Shown: positions 40,863 through 50,749, counted from the first letter of the stretch. The stretch: 64,000 nucleotides of DNA from Erysipelotrichaceae bacterium (GCA_017445225.1 JAFSUN010000003.1:1-64000), one strand, 5' to 3'. Translations and numbers: made by a program. The notes: generated by a model from the letters alone, not told the origin.

Positions 40863-42497
40863 ATGGCTTTTGACGGTGTATTTCTGAAACAGATAGTCAG
40901 CCGGCTTCAGGTCCTTAACGGAGCCCGCATCAACAAGATATACCAGATCTCCGATACCGAGATCCTTTTTCAGCTGTATGACCAGAAGAAGTACCAGCTG
41001 ATGATCTCCTGCCACTCCTCCTATAACCGCATTCATCTGACCGAAAGAAGCTACCCGACCCGCACGACCCCCAGCAATTTCATCATGGTCATGCGCAAGT
41101 ATCTGGAGGCCGGTACCATAACCTCGGTTAAACAGGCCGATCTCGACCGCTACCTGACCATCACCGTGACCACCCGCAATGAACTCGGTGACCGCATCAA
41201 CCTGCAGCTGTACGTAGAGCTGATGGGCAAGTACGCCAACATCATCCTCGTCAATGATGGAAGGATCCTGGAGGCCCTCAAGCACATTCCGCCCTTTGAA
41301 AATACCAAGCGGACCATCCATCCCGGGGCCCAGTTCAAACCGACGGAATCCCAGCCCGGCAAGCTGAATCCCTACGAGATCGCTGACGTGGACAATACCG
41401 AAAACCTGTTTGAGAAGCTCACCGGCTTCTCCCCGCTGTTATCCTCGGAAGTCTCTTACCGCCTGCATAACGGCCAGAGCTACCGGGACATCATGCAGGA
41501 GATTTCCGCTTCCCACAGCATCTACATCTCCACCGTTAAGGGCGAAGAACTGTTCCACTGCCTGCCGCTGACCCATCTGGGTGTCGAACCTCTGTGCATG
41601 GACATTTGCGAGGGCCTGGACTACATCTACTACAGGAAGGAAGAAAAGGAACGGATCCGCCAGATCACCGGTGACCTTTTCAAGTTCGTCCGCAAGGAGA
41701 TCAAGAAGACCGAAACCAAGATCAGCCGTCTGCAGGAAAGCCTGGAGGAAGCGTTGGACTGCGATAAATGGCGCCAGTACGGCGATGCCCTGTATGCCAA
41801 CCAGGACAAGGTCACCAAGGGCATGACCACCGTCACGGTAACCGACTATGAAGACAACACCCTGACCGTCCCCCTCAATCCCAAGCTGGATGCCCGGGGC
41901 AATGCCAGAAAGTGCTTCCAGAAATACCGTAAGCTGGCCACCGGTCAGAAATACATCAATGAACAGCTGGCCCTCGCTGAGGATAACCTCGCCTATTTCA
42001 ACCTGCTGCAGAATCAGTTGGCCCAGGCCGACTTCTTTACCGCCACCGAGATCCGCCAGGAGCTGGAGAACAACGGCTACCTGAAGGCCAAGAAGGCCCA
42101 TCCCCGCGGTAAGAAGAAGGAAACTGAACCGCATTATACCCGCATCAGTTTCAACGGTTCTGACATCCTCATCGGCAAGAACAACATTCAGAATGACTAT
42201 CTGACCTTTAAAAAGGCCGGAAGAAACGATACCTGGTTCCACGTCAAGGATGTCCACGGTGCTCACGTGATCATCAATAAGGAAACGCCGGATGAGCAGG
42301 ATATCCGCGTCTGCGCCCAGCTGGCCGCCTGGTTCTCCAAGGCCCGCCAGTCCGGTTCGATTCCCGTTGACTATACCCTGATCCGCAACCTCAAGAAGAT
42401 CCCCGGTTCCAAAATCGGCAAGGTCATCATGAAGGACTACAAGACCATTTACATCGACATCGATGAAGCTCTGATGAAAGAGCTTCTGGGAGAATAG
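40863..42497 (+). CDS. rqcH: NFACT-family ribosome quality control factor RqcH
   Basis: Binds split 50S subunits carrying stalled peptidyl-tRNA and directs C-terminal alanine tailing. NFACT-N (1-180), helix-hairpin-helix and coiled coil (about 250-430), and NFACT-R with DTWFHVKDVHGAHVII near residue 460. An Asp-Arg pair (D95-R96, ADLDRYL) fits the DR motif needed for tailing in studied homologues. The ATG at 40863 follows AGGAGG by 6 bases; an earlier start at 40629 runs antisense into gmk. 544 residues. Confidence 0.92.
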   Translation: MAFDGVFLKQIVSRLQVLNGARINKIYQISDTEILFQLYDQKKYQLMISCHSSYNRIHLTERSYPTRTTPSNFIMVMRKYLEAGTITSVKQADLDRYLTITVTTRNELGDRINLQLYVELMGKYANIILVNDGRILEALKHIPPFENTKRTIHPGAQFKPTESQPGKLNPYEIADVDNTENLFEKLTGFSPLLSSEVSYRLHNGQSYRDIMQEISASHSIYISTVKGEELFHCLPLTHLGVEPLCMDICEGLDYIYYRKEEKERIRQITGDLFKFVRKEIKKTETKISRLQESLEEALDCDKWRQYGDALYANQDKVTKGMTTVTVTDYEDNTLTVPLNPKLDARGNARKCFQKYRKLATGQKYINEQLALAEDNLAYFNLLQNQLAQADFFTATEIRQELENNGYLKAKKAHPRGKKKETEPHYTRISFNGSDILIGKNNIQNDYLTFKKAGRNDTWFHVKDVHGAHVIINKETPDEQDIRVCAQLAAWFSKARQSGSIPVDYTLIRNLKKIPGSKIGKVIMKDYKTIYIDIDEALMKELLGE

Positions 42498-42499
42498 CC

Positions 42500-43831
42500 G
42501 TGGTCTTACCGGATAAATACCTGAATAAAATGAAAAACCTCCTGGGAGCTGAATACCCGGACTATCTGAAAGCCCTGGAAGAAAAGCCCCGGAAGGCCTT
42601 GAGAATAAATACCGCAAAGATCACCGTTGCGGATTTTCTCTCCCTTTCCCCTTTCCGCCTGACACCGGTTCCCTGGTGTCCCGATGGCTTTTACTATGAG
42701 GAAGAGGATGATCCCGCTCATCACCCCTTCTACTGGGCCGGGCTCTACTATCTGCAGGACGCCAGTGCCATGGCCCCGGCGGAAATGTTAACGATCGAAG
42801 CCGGTGACATCGTCCTGGATGGCTGCTGCGCTCCCGGCGGCAAGGCCCTGAAGCTGGCCAACAAGCTGGTTGATACGGGTCTGCTGGTGGCCAACGACCT
42901 CAGTTTTTCCCGCCAGAAGGCCACCCTGCGCAATCTGGAGAGGGCCGGCATAACCAACAGTTACGTAACGGCCTTTGATCTGCTGGCTGAAAGCCGCTTT
43001 GCCGGCTTCTTTGACAAGATACTGCTGGATGTCCCCTGCAGCGGCGAAGGCATGTTCCGCAAGAGCCCCGAACTGATCAGTTCCTGGTTGGAGAAGGACA
43101 GCGAATACTATGCGCCCCTGCAGAAACGGTTATTGGAAAAAGGCGTGGAGATGCTGAAGGACGGCGGCAGGCTGGTCTATTCCACCTGCACCTTTGATCC
43201 CCGGGAAAACGAGGAAGTCATCCTGGACTGCCTGAACAGCCATCCGGAAATGGAACTGCTCCCGCTGCCTTATCAGGGCTTTGAACCCGGTGTCCTCAAG
43301 GGCACGGAAAACTGCGGCCGGCTGTATCCCCATAAACTGGCCGGCGAAGGCCAGTTCGTGGCCCTTTTAAGGAAAAAGGGCTCCTCAGAAGGAAGGAAGA
43401 GCCGTGATGAACTGACCAACACCTTAAGCTGCCGGGATCTGGACCGCTTTCTTTCCCTGATCGGAAAGCCGCTTAAGGGAACGATAATCGAAAAGAACCG
43501 CCTGATCCTGCTGATTCCCAACACCTTTTTACCCATCGAGGGCCTCAAGGTGTTGAGATCCGGACTGTATCTGGGCGAAATAAAAAACAGCCGTTTTCTC
43601 CCCTCCCAGCCGCTGGCCATGGCCTTAAGCCGGGAAAACTTCAAATACAGTGTTTCCCTGGCCCAGGAAACCAGCGTTAAGTATCTGAAGGGTGAAACGG
43701 TCGAATGTGATGAAGAATTCGCCAACGGCGAGTGGATCCTGGTCTGCCGTGACAATTACCCATTAGGCTGGGGCAAGTATCAGAATCACCGGATCAAGAA
43801 CCTGATCGATCCGGGCTGGAGGGCCTTATGA
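42500..43831 (+). CDS. rsmF: RsmF-like 16S rRNA m5C methyltransferase
   Basis: NOL1/NOP2/Sun-family SAM enzyme. Motifs: CCAPGGKALKLANKL near residue 112, DVPCSGEGMFRKSPE near 176, and catalytic VYSTCTFDPRENEEV near 226; a C-terminal PUA-like domain (from about 310) follows, typical of RsmF. It starts with GTG two bases after rqcH, with GGGAG 7 bases upstream. It overlaps the next gene by four bases (ATGA). Confidence 0.88.
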   Translation: MVLPDKYLNKMKNLLGAEYPDYLKALEEKPRKALRINTAKITVADFLSLSPFRLTPVPWCPDGFYYEEEDDPAHHPFYWAGLYYLQDASAMAPAEMLTIEAGDIVLDGCCAPGGKALKLANKLVDTGLLVANDLSFSRQKATLRNLERAGITNSYVTAFDLLAESRFAGFFDKILLDVPCSGEGMFRKSPELISSWLEKDSEYYAPLQKRLLEKGVEMLKDGGRLVYSTCTFDPRENEEVILDCLNSHPEMELLPLPYQGFEPGVLKGTENCGRLYPHKLAGEGQFVALLRKKGSSEGRKSRDELTNTLSCRDLDRFLSLIGKPLKGTIIEKNRLILLIPNTFLPIEGLKVLRSGLYLGEIKNSRFLPSQPLAMALSRENFKYSVSLAQETSVKYLKGETVECDEEFANGEWILVCRDNYPLGWGKYQNHRIKNLIDPGWRAL

Positions 43832-44508
43832 GACTGGACAAGTTCCTGGCTGACATGCAGGTCGGCACCCGCAGCGAGGTAAAGAAACTGATCCGCCAGA
43901 AAGCCGTCACTGTTGACGGCACCGTGGCCAAGGATCCGGGAATGAACGTTTCGGAAAACAGTAACATAACCGTTAACGGCGAAGAGGTAAGCTACGTCCG
44001 CTACGAGTATTTCCTCCTGAACAAGCCTCAGGGCTATGTCTGCACCCGCGACTATTCACCCAACGTCCTGCAGCTGATCGCCAGCCGTGATAAGAATCTC
44101 AATCCCGCCGGCCGGCTGGACAAGGATACCGAGGGAGCGATCCTGATCACCAATGACGGGCAGCTGGTCCATCGGCTGATCTCGCCCCGGGGCCACGTCG
44201 ATAAGACCTACTATGTGGAAACCGACCGCAATATCCCGGCCAACGCCAGGGAGATCTTCAGTAAGCCGATGCACTTCGTCGATTTCACCAGTGAACCGGC
44301 GGACTATCAGCCCCTTGATGACCGCAGCGGCTATCTAACCGTCCACGAGGGCAAGTACCATCAGGTCAAGCGGATGTTCCAGCAGCTGGGCTGTGAAGTG
44401 ACCTTTTTAAAGAGGACCGTCTTCGCTTCCCTGACCCTGGAAGGTCTGGAAACCGGCGAATACCGTCCTCTGAGTGAAGATGAGATCAATTATCTGAAAA
44501 GTCTTTAA
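43828..44508 (+). CDS. rsuA: RsuA-family 16S rRNA pseudouridine synthase
   Basis: Small S4 RNA-binding domain (MRLDKFLADMQVGTRSEVKKLI) and a catalytic domain with GRLDKDTEGAILITNDG, whose Asp is the nucleophile. C-terminal HQVKRMF block present. 226 residues. Third gene of an rRNA-modification operon with RsmF and RqcH. Confidence 0.88.
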   Translation: MRLDKFLADMQVGTRSEVKKLIRQKAVTVDGTVAKDPGMNVSENSNITVNGEEVSYVRYEYFLLNKPQGYVCTRDYSPNVLQLIASRDKNLNPAGRLDKDTEGAILITNDGQLVHRLISPRGHVDKTYYVETDRNIPANAREIFSKPMHFVDFTSEPADYQPLDDRSGYLTVHEGKYHQVKRMFQQLGCEVTFLKRTVFASLTLEGLETGEYRPLSEDEINYLKSL

Positions 44509-44512
44509 TCAG

Positions 44513-45574
44513 TTATTTCAGTGAGGAGATCATTTCGATGATCTCCTTATAATATGGCAATACTTCGGTGCGCTTCGTTAAGCCGCCTTGTAAGGCCATG
44601 TGATCGGCATGCCGGGTCTTAAACACGTTCCACTTCCCTTTTTCAATGCTGGCCGGATCAAAGTCCTTATGGTCATTGTACAGGGGATAACAGGCCGAGA
44701 CCGTATTTACCAGCCCGTCATTCTGGCGCCAGCTTTCATCGATGATGAAGCCGCCCCTGGTCTTGCCCTTATAGGCCCCAATGCGCCGGGATGAGCGCCG
44801 GAAAATCAGTTCCATGCCCTTGCCAATGGGAACATGGGTACCGTCTTCCTTTTCCCTGCTCATTTCACAGGGCTGGGAGAAGTAATAGACATTATCTGAC
44901 AGCTTTAACTGTTCATTGAGTCTAAGGGCGTTATCGATGTGCATGTCATAGTCAGCCCGGTCATTGAAGGGCAAGGGCTTCTGGGCGTTGACCTTGCCTC
45001 GGATGTTGCCGGCCAGATCCTCGATCAGGGGTATCCGGACGCTGTTAACGTCAAAGTCCGGGTCTTCGTAAAGATCATAGGCCGTCGTGCCGTTATGAGG
45101 CGCCGCAATGGTGACCAGGGCAAAGATCCTGTTGCCCATGCCGCCTTTGAACAATGGTGAAGGGTCCTCTCCGGCTTCTTCTTTCAAATCGTGTTCCATC
45201 AGATGGGCAAAGGTTCTGATCGTCGCTCCGCCAAAGGAATGGCCGAAGAGAACCAGACGGGTATCATCATTAAAATCCGGGATCAGCGGCTTACCGCTGA
45301 AGTCGCGGCCATAACGGTCATGACCGTATTTCCCGCTGTGGTTTCTGCCGTAATCCGTTACGGTACCGGCCAATTGCGCGTACAGTTCGCAAGCCCGGTC
45401 ATAGGCACTGTCATGCGGGGCCACGCTGGCGGCGTAACAGTCATAGCCCAGTTCCCTTAACTGAACCATCAGATCACCGTTCCGCATGCCCCAATAGGGC
45501 ATCTTTTCATAGCGGCTGTCATAGCTGCCCCAGCCGGACAGCCCATGAACAAAGATATAGGTAAGCTTACTCAT
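44513..45574 (-). CDS. Lipase-like alpha/beta hydrolase without signal peptide
   Basis: Resembles the large secreted lipases of Staphylococcus and Geobacillus. VHGLSGWG oxyanion loop, DRACELYAQLAG and VDYG-like VTDYGRNHSGKYGHDRYGR blocks, nucleophile in GHSFGG near residue 113, Asp in QNDGLVNT near 285, and His in TRHADHMALQG near 325. Those relatives have signal peptides; this protein starts at the first strand (MSKLTYIFVHGL), so it should be cytoplasmic. Substrate may be an ester or lipid. Confidence 0.8.
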   Translation of the reverse strand: MSKLTYIFVHGLSGWGSYDSRYEKMPYWGMRNGDLMVQLRELGYDCYAASVAPHDSAYDRACELYAQLAGTVTDYGRNHSGKYGHDRYGRDFSGKPLIPDFNDDTRLVLFGHSFGGATIRTFAHLMEHDLKEEAGEDPSPLFKGGMGNRIFALVTIAAPHNGTTAYDLYEDPDFDVNSVRIPLIEDLAGNIRGKVNAQKPLPFNDRADYDMHIDNALRLNEQLKLSDNVYYFSQPCEMSREKEDGTHVPIGKGMELIFRRSSRRIGAYKGKTRGGFIIDESWRQNDGLVNTVSACYPLYNDHKDFDPASIEKGKWNVFKTRHADHMALQGGLTKRTEVLPYYKEIIEMISSLK

Positions 45575-45585
45575 GACACTATCCT

Positions 45586-46179
45586 CTATTTGATCCAGGT
45601 CACTTCATTGCCGCTTCTCGGTAGCGGTTTTCTGACCGGCAGACCGTCATCAGTGGCCGGATAGCCGATGGCCAGGGAGCCGTAGATCCGCTCGTTTTCC
45701 TTCATGCCCAACTGTCTAAACAGTTCGACCAGCTTTTCGTCTTCGTTCAGCCATCTTAACTGATTGATCCAGCAGGTGCCCAGATCCAGTTCGTTGGCCA
45801 TGATCATCATGTTTTCCAGCGCACAGGAACAGTCCGCCATGTTGTTGCCGTAATCTCTGTCGTTGGCCATGACGATCAGGCAGGGAGCGTTGTAGTGGAA
45901 GATCAGCTTTCCGGCTTTGGCTCTGGTAATGGCGCTGGCCATGGAAACGTACATCCCTTCCGTTACCTCTCTGGCCGCAAAGGTATCCTGGACCATGACA
46001 GCCAGTTTCCCCAGCAGTTTGCGATCGGTTATGACGATGAAGTGGCACTTCTGGCTGTTTCCGCCGCTGGGAGCCATGCGGCCGGCTTTAATTACCTTCT
46101 GCAGCTGTTCTTCACTGACCGGTTCACTGCGGTAGGCGCGGGTACTTCTTCTGGTTACTATTGCATCATTAACATTCAT
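45586..46179 (-). CDS. Nitroreductase-family FMN oxidoreductase
   Basis: NAD(P)H-dependent flavoenzyme. FMN-binding RRSTRAYRSEPV at the N-terminus, APSGGNSQKCHFIVI near residue 37, and GYPATDDGLPVRKPL at the end. 197 residues. The ATG at 46179 has AGAGAAG 8 bases upstream; the longer frame from 46296 is rejected. It lies between the lipase-like and phosphodiesterase genes. Confidence 0.88.
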   Translation of the reverse strand: MNVNDAIVTRRSTRAYRSEPVSEEQLQKVIKAGRMAPSGGNSQKCHFIVITDRKLLGKLAVMVQDTFAAREVTEGMYVSMASAITRAKAGKLIFHYNAPCLIVMANDRDYGNNMADCSCALENMMIMANELDLGTCWINQLRWLNEDEKLVELFRQLGMKENERIYGSLAIGYPATDDGLPVRKPLPRSGNEVTWIK

Positions 46180-46298
46180 AGACGGTACTTCTCTTTCCTT
46201 AACTAAAGTATATCTGAATTCCTTCAGCGGATAAATCAGGATAACCGGATTGTTGACCATGAGAAAAGATCTGCCAGGCAGATCTCTCATTAACACAT

Positions 46299-47603
46299 TT
46301 AACAGTCGGTCAGCAGTTCCGTTAACAGCCGCCCATCGGTATCCGGCATTTCAAAGCCGATCATCCGGGCCATCGTGACCGCTTCATCGACCATGTTTGC
46401 CTGCTCGATCACCACTCCCTTCTTAACGGAGGGACCGGAAGCGATGAACAGGGTGTTCTCCGCCCTTTCCGGACAGCTCCCGTGGGTGGCCATACCGACA
46501 TGGTGGTCGCCCGGGATCCTGGACTGCCAGATCGAGGGGATGTTCATGTTGTCGGAGAAGGCAAAGGAGATGTTTCTCCTGCTTTCAATGACGAAGTCAA
46601 AGGGACCGGAAAGATGATATCTTTCCTTCATCTGTTCCTTATCCAGCACATACCACAGCCGGATCTCCGGATCGTCCTTCAGTCCTTCCAGCAGATCCTT
46701 TACCCGATCGTACATCCGCTGATCGTTTGGATCAGCCAGTTCCACATAGCAGGACAGGCAGCAGGAATGGGCATAGACGTCCCAGGAGGTGATGTTTCCT
46801 TCGCTGTCATATCTGATCAGGCCTTCATTGGCGAACAGCTTATTGAGGTTCAGGACGTCATCGACATCGGTCTGCCCATGGTCGCCCATGATGATGAAGT
46901 TGGTGTTATCGTAGTCGCCATATCTGCGGACGCTTTCCAACAGAACCCCGAATTCCTCATCGTGCTTGCGCAGCTGCTCCCTGACCTGTTCATTGAAGAC
47001 CCCGTAGTGATGTCTGGTTCCGTCCAGATCGCACATCTTGACCAGCATCACGTCAGGCTGGCCATGATCGCGGACGATGTCAGGAGCCAGAGCCATCGTA
47101 AAGGCATCGATCCTATCTTCCGCCCCCTTCATCAGCCGGCCGTACTTCCAGAAGTACTCCTGCATCAGGTTATCGCTGGCGTAGCCGTTGAGATACTGCT
47201 CGGGATGATAACCGGTATAGTTATAGGGGATGATCATCGGCATGTTATAGGTATAGTCGGCCCCGCCGGTAACCGGCCAGCTCAGGGAACAGGTCGTAAG
47301 GCCATGGTCTCTGGCATGGTCCAGCAGCGTGGGTACTTTTATTTCTTCCTTTAAGCCAAACCATACATCGGACTTCAGGCAGCCCCGCTCGAGCTTTTCG
47401 TTGCAGCAGATGCCGTGGCCGTCCACGTACCGGCCGGTAACGATCGAAGTATGGCAGCTGTAGGTCAGTGCCGGATGGGTCGGCAGCAAATGGTGCACAT
47501 AGGAACCGTTATCAAGTACCTGCCGGAAATGCGGCAGGGTTTTCATGTATTCGATGTCGCCGCTGCACAGCGCATCGATCATAAAGACCAGCAGTTTTCT
47601 CAT
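46299..47603 (-). CDS. Nucleotide pyrophosphatase/phosphodiesterase-like protein (alkaline phosphatase superfamily)
   Basis: Relative of ecto-nucleotide pyrophosphatases. Metal Asp in MIDALCSG, nucleophilic Thr in ALTYSCHTSIVTGRY near residue 47, GDHGQTDVDD (D-H pair) near 243, and a late His in GMATHGSCPE. No signal peptide, so cytoplasmic activity on a phosphodiester is expected. It is coupled to the SseB-like gene (one base gap upstream). Confidence 0.85.
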   Translation of the reverse strand: MRKLLVFMIDALCSGDIEYMKTLPHFRQVLDNGSYVHHLLPTHPALTYSCHTSIVTGRYVDGHGICCNEKLERGCLKSDVWFGLKEEIKVPTLLDHARDHGLTTCSLSWPVTGGADYTYNMPMIIPYNYTGYHPEQYLNGYASDNLMQEYFWKYGRLMKGAEDRIDAFTMALAPDIVRDHGQPDVMLVKMCDLDGTRHHYGVFNEQVREQLRKHDEEFGVLLESVRRYGDYDNTNFIIMGDHGQTDVDDVLNLNKLFANEGLIRYDSEGNITSWDVYAHSCCLSCYVELADPNDQRMYDRVKDLLEGLKDDPEIRLWYVLDKEQMKERYHLSGPFDFVIESRRNISFAFSDNMNIPSIWQSRIPGDHHVGMATHGSCPERAENTLFIASGPSVKKGVVIEQANMVDEAVTMARMIGFEMPDTDGRLLTELLTDC

Positions 47604-47604
47604 T

Positions 47605-48150
47605 CTATGACACCTTCAGTATTTCCACTTCCGGCAGCCGGATCCTTACCGTATTGGTTTCCAGGGCTTCCCGGATCTCTTCTTCACTCAGCACGATGGA
47701 GAGTGCGGAACCGATGCCGTTTTTCTCCACGAATTCATCGAGGGACAGACAGGCATAGTCATCTCCTTCATTCACCATCAGCATGTTCACGCCCAGCTGT
47801 TTGGCCAGACCGAAGACATGGGCGAACTCATCCTCACCCTTCTCAATGATGCCGATCAGCGGCAGGCTGTCATAGTAGTGTTCGTAGTATTTGCACCAGT
47901 TGGTTCCCCTTTCCAGGGATGTAAAGACATACAGGGAAGGATAGCTGTCCTTGGTTGAAACCAGGGGCTTGCTGGTGAGACGGTCGCCATCGACATCCCG
48001 CAAAGACAGGGCAAAGACCAGATAGGGACAGCGGTAGAGAGACCGCATTGCCTGATCAAACAGACCATCATAGTCCTCATCCAGGCTGTCCATTTCCGCC
48101 AGAGAGCTGATCAGCCGGTCAGTTTCATTAAATACATCGTATTCCATCAT
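47605..48150 (-). CDS. SseB-like protein
   Basis: The core matches the SseB N-terminal fold: SYPSLYVFTSLERGTNWCKYY, then HVFGLAKQLGVNMLMVNEGDD and LSLDEFVEKNG. 181 residues, acidic, no membrane segment. SseB-family function is not settled. GGAGG lies 6 bases before the first ATG; a second ATG follows directly. Same unit as the phosphodiesterase gene. Confidence 0.72.
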   Translation of the reverse strand: MMEYDVFNETDRLISSLAEMDSLDEDYDGLFDQAMRSLYRCPYLVFALSLRDVDGDRLTSKPLVSTKDSYPSLYVFTSLERGTNWCKYYEHYYDSLPLIGIIEKGEDEFAHVFGLAKQLGVNMLMVNEGDDYACLSLDEFVEKNGIGSALSIVLSEEEIREALETNTVRIRLPEVEILKVS

Positions 48151-48177
48151 TAACTCCCTCCTCTTCAGGGGACAGAA

Positions 48178-48195
48178 AGCCTCGTTTCCGAGGCT
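48178..48195 (-). terminator. Terminator of the triple-repeat lipoprotein gene
   Basis: AGCCTCG-GAAA-CGAGGCT; T-run is short (TTCTG). Confidence 0.65.
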
Positions 48196-48207
48196 GTAAA
48201 AGTATTA

Positions 48208-49434
48208 TTATTTGGGCAGGTATTCGTGATCGTCGATCTCCAGCCAGGTCAGATTGTTGGGATCAAAGGTCATGCTGGAGTACATTACCTCATCGTCATC
48301 GGCGATCTCCTGTTCTTCACCGGGTTCCTCATCGGGATTTTCCGGGATCTCCTGATGGCTGGGGCCGTAGATGATCATCGCAAAGGAATAGACATAGTGC
48401 TGCCCATGGAAGTCGGTAACGACGGCCCTCCGGGGCTCCGCATCCTGAGCGGTCTTGTAGTTGATGTAGGCTTCGCCGGTCATCTGGTCAACCGCAAATT
48501 CATATTCGGTGCCGTTGGATTCGCAGGCCCAGGTCCCGTTGATCAGGCTCCAGACCTGAGACTGGGACATCTGGCTGTTGACATCCTTGTGGTAGCGGGC
48601 TTCTGAAATATTATAGGGAGTAACCGTGATGTAGTCCAGCTTGTTATTGTAGACGAGTCTGACCACACCGTCGATCTGTTCACTGGTTTCCTCTTCATAG
48701 TCATCCAGGACCCAATGAGCGGTAAAGACGTAGACACCGTTTCCTTCATAGCGGAACTCATCGGTCTCGCCATAGCCCATGCCTTCGCCGGCTCCCCAGG
48801 TGCTTTCCATGTACTTGTAGGAATTGCTTTCGACCAGGAAGTCCACGAATTCCTCTTCCTCATTGGTCCAGGAATCAGCGGCCGCCAGCTTGGTCCACAG
48901 TTCGGACTGGCTTAAGCCCTTGTCACCGGGGTCGACCGGCGTCGGATCGGGATCAACGGGAGTCGGATCGACCGGGGTCGGATCAACCGGATCAACCGGC
49001 TTGTCGCCGATGGTTACCGGCTTGTAGGTCTGGTTCTGGGTTTCACTGCCGTTATCCAGATAGGTGAGCACCCGGATGCGCTGTGAGACGCTTTCCGGAT
49101 TGTATTCGACGGTGACCTTCTTATCGCCGTCGGAAAAACGGACGGTCAGTTCATAGACGTTCTTGCCCTGATACCTGAAACCGGAAACCACCCCGCCGAT
49201 GCTCTTGTCCTTGTTGGTGATCCGGGCCTGGCGGTAAGTGTAATCGGAACCGTCCTTGCCAAAATAGACGTAATACTCACCGCTGCTCCAGGCTTCGTTT
49301 TCCGCCAGCTGCAGTTTTTCCCACAGTTGACTCTGTGATAGCTTGGCCGTTTCCGAATTGCCGGGGAACAGTGAGCAGCCGCCCAATGTCGTTATGAGTA
49401 ATAAGGCCATTAAGCCCTTGATAAACTTTTTCAT
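48208..49434 (-). CDS. Lipoprotein with three related domains
   Basis: Signal with lipobox (TTLGGC, Cys20). Three units begin with the same short motif: LSQSQLWEKL near residue 32, LSQSELWTKL near 174 and MSQSQVWSLI near 289. A DPTPVDP repeat linker joins the first two, and an acidic Pro/Glu linker lies near the end. Function unknown; an extracytoplasmic binding role is possible. It stands alone between terminators. Confidence 0.72.
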   Translation of the reverse strand: MKKFIKGLMALLLITTLGGCSLFPGNSETAKLSQSQLWEKLQLAENEAWSSGEYYVYFGKDGSDYTYRQARITNKDKSIGGVVSGFRYQGKNVYELTVRFSDGDKKVTVEYNPESVSQRIRVLTYLDNGSETQNQTYKPVTIGDKPVDPVDPTPVDPTPVDPDPTPVDPGDKGLSQSELWTKLAAADSWTNEEEEFVDFLVESNSYKYMESTWGAGEGMGYGETDEFRYEGNGVYVFTAHWVLDDYEEETSEQIDGVVRLVYNNKLDYITVTPYNISEARYHKDVNSQMSQSQVWSLINGTWACESNGTEYEFAVDQMTGEAYINYKTAQDAEPRRAVVTDFHGQHYVYSFAMIIYGPSHQEIPENPDEEPGEEQEIADDDEVMYSSMTFDPNNLTWLEIDDHEYLPK

Positions 49435-49469
49435 ATGTAAGTCACCACCTTGGTTAATTATAACATTTT

Positions 49470-50690
49470 TTACCCTTCCTTGTGAATTGGCGCCTTTGTG
49501 ACCCGGGTCTGCACCAGATAGATGATGGCGCTGGAGATCACACAGCCGGCAATCGCAATGATGAAGGAATAGATGTAGGTACCGGTATGATCGTAGAGGA
49601 AACCGATGCCGGTGATCACCGCACTGCGGCCGAGGTTTTCCATTAAGGAAAGCATCGAGAAGGCATCACCATAGGCCTCGTCGCCATAGATGATCCGGAT
49701 GTTCAGGGGAACCGCCACCTTGTTTACCGCATAGCAGGCCCCATACAGGATGCCGGCCACAAACAGCAGCGAAGGGCTCAGCGGCAGCAGCACGATCATT
49801 AACAGACCGGCCAAACAGATGCTCATGAAGACTACTGCGGAGATGGCTACGCCCAGATAGTCGATCAGTAAGCCGATCAGAAACTTGAAGACCACGTTGC
49901 CAACCATCGAGGCCGATAACAGCGAGGCGGCCGAGAGCGGATCGTTGCCGATGCTTTCGGCAAAGCTGGGCAGATAGCTGGTCAGGGTCGTAACGGTGAT
50001 GACGGCGAAGGAAGCCGTAACCAGGATGATGAAGGTCTTCTGGAAAGGCTTATAGGCCAGATAGCCGTCATAGTTTTTCTTCTTATCTTCCTTATCGCTT
50101 CGATACGGTTCCATCCCCGCCTGCTGCGGCTTGAAGGGAACAAACAGGATCGGCAGAGTCAGGGCGATCATGACCCCGACACAGAGCAGATAGCTGCTGG
50201 TAAAGCCCTTTTCCTGCAGATGACGGGCCAGAAACGGCGTAAACAGCGAGCCCATGATGCCGGAGAAGCTCATGATCAGGCCGGTTATCGTACCCCGGCG
50301 GGATAAGAACCAGTTGCCGGTGATCATCGTGATCATCACCGGACCCAGGCAGGCCAGCCCGAGGCCGCGGAAGACCGACAGGAAATTGACCAGAACGAGG
50401 GACTTGCTGAAGGCGGTGCCGATGCCGGCGATCAGCAGACATGCCATGCCGAAGATGATGATCAGCCGGCAGTTGATCTTCTTAGTCGCTTTGGCAACCA
50501 GCGGCGTCGTAAAGCCCGTTACCAATCCGGCAATGGAAACATGCAGAGTTGCCTGTCCCCGGCCGGTATTCATGATGGCGGCCAGCGGCTCATAGAAAAG
50601 CCCATAGGAGTTCGGTACTCCTATGATGGCACAGGCCAGCAGGCAGCCGGCGGCAGTAACAAGCAGATATGTAATCTTTTCCCTGTTCAT
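49470..50690 (-). CDS. MFS transporter (OFA-like), second copy
   Basis: 406 residues with about twelve helices. Like 19642-20853 it has a polar loop after helix six (MEPYRSDKEDKKKNYDGY) and the IIYGDEAYGDAFSMLSL segment that mirrors RHVYGNKQYADAFAG. Substrate unknown. The two share layout rather than close identity, so they are old paralogues. Confidence 0.82.
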   Translation of the reverse strand: MNREKITYLLVTAAGCLLACAIIGVPNSYGLFYEPLAAIMNTGRGQATLHVSIAGLVTGFTTPLVAKATKKINCRLIIIFGMACLLIAGIGTAFSKSLVLVNFLSVFRGLGLACLGPVMITMITGNWFLSRRGTITGLIMSFSGIMGSLFTPFLARHLQEKGFTSSYLLCVGVMIALTLPILFVPFKPQQAGMEPYRSDKEDKKKNYDGYLAYKPFQKTFIILVTASFAVITVTTLTSYLPSFAESIGNDPLSAASLLSASMVGNVVFKFLIGLLIDYLGVAISAVVFMSICLAGLLMIVLLPLSPSLLFVAGILYGACYAVNKVAVPLNIRIIYGDEAYGDAFSMLSLMENLGRSAVITGIGFLYDHTGTYIYSFIIAIAGCVISSAIIYLVQTRVTKAPIHKEG

Positions 50691-50749
50691 ATCTTAATAC
50701 TATCACAACCCAGATAAAAACAGACCATCACCGCATAAAAATGTCATAA

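Noticed and set aside
41439-42617. 392-codon minus-strand frame opposite rqcH
   Set aside because: Shadow of rqcH; composition is typical of antisense frames in GC-rich third positions.
44531-44554. AGGAGATCAT-TTCG-ATGATCTCCT perfect hairpin after the rsuA gene
   Set aside because: It lies inside the C-terminal codons of the lipase-like gene and lacks a T-run, so it was not called a terminator although it may slow polymerase.
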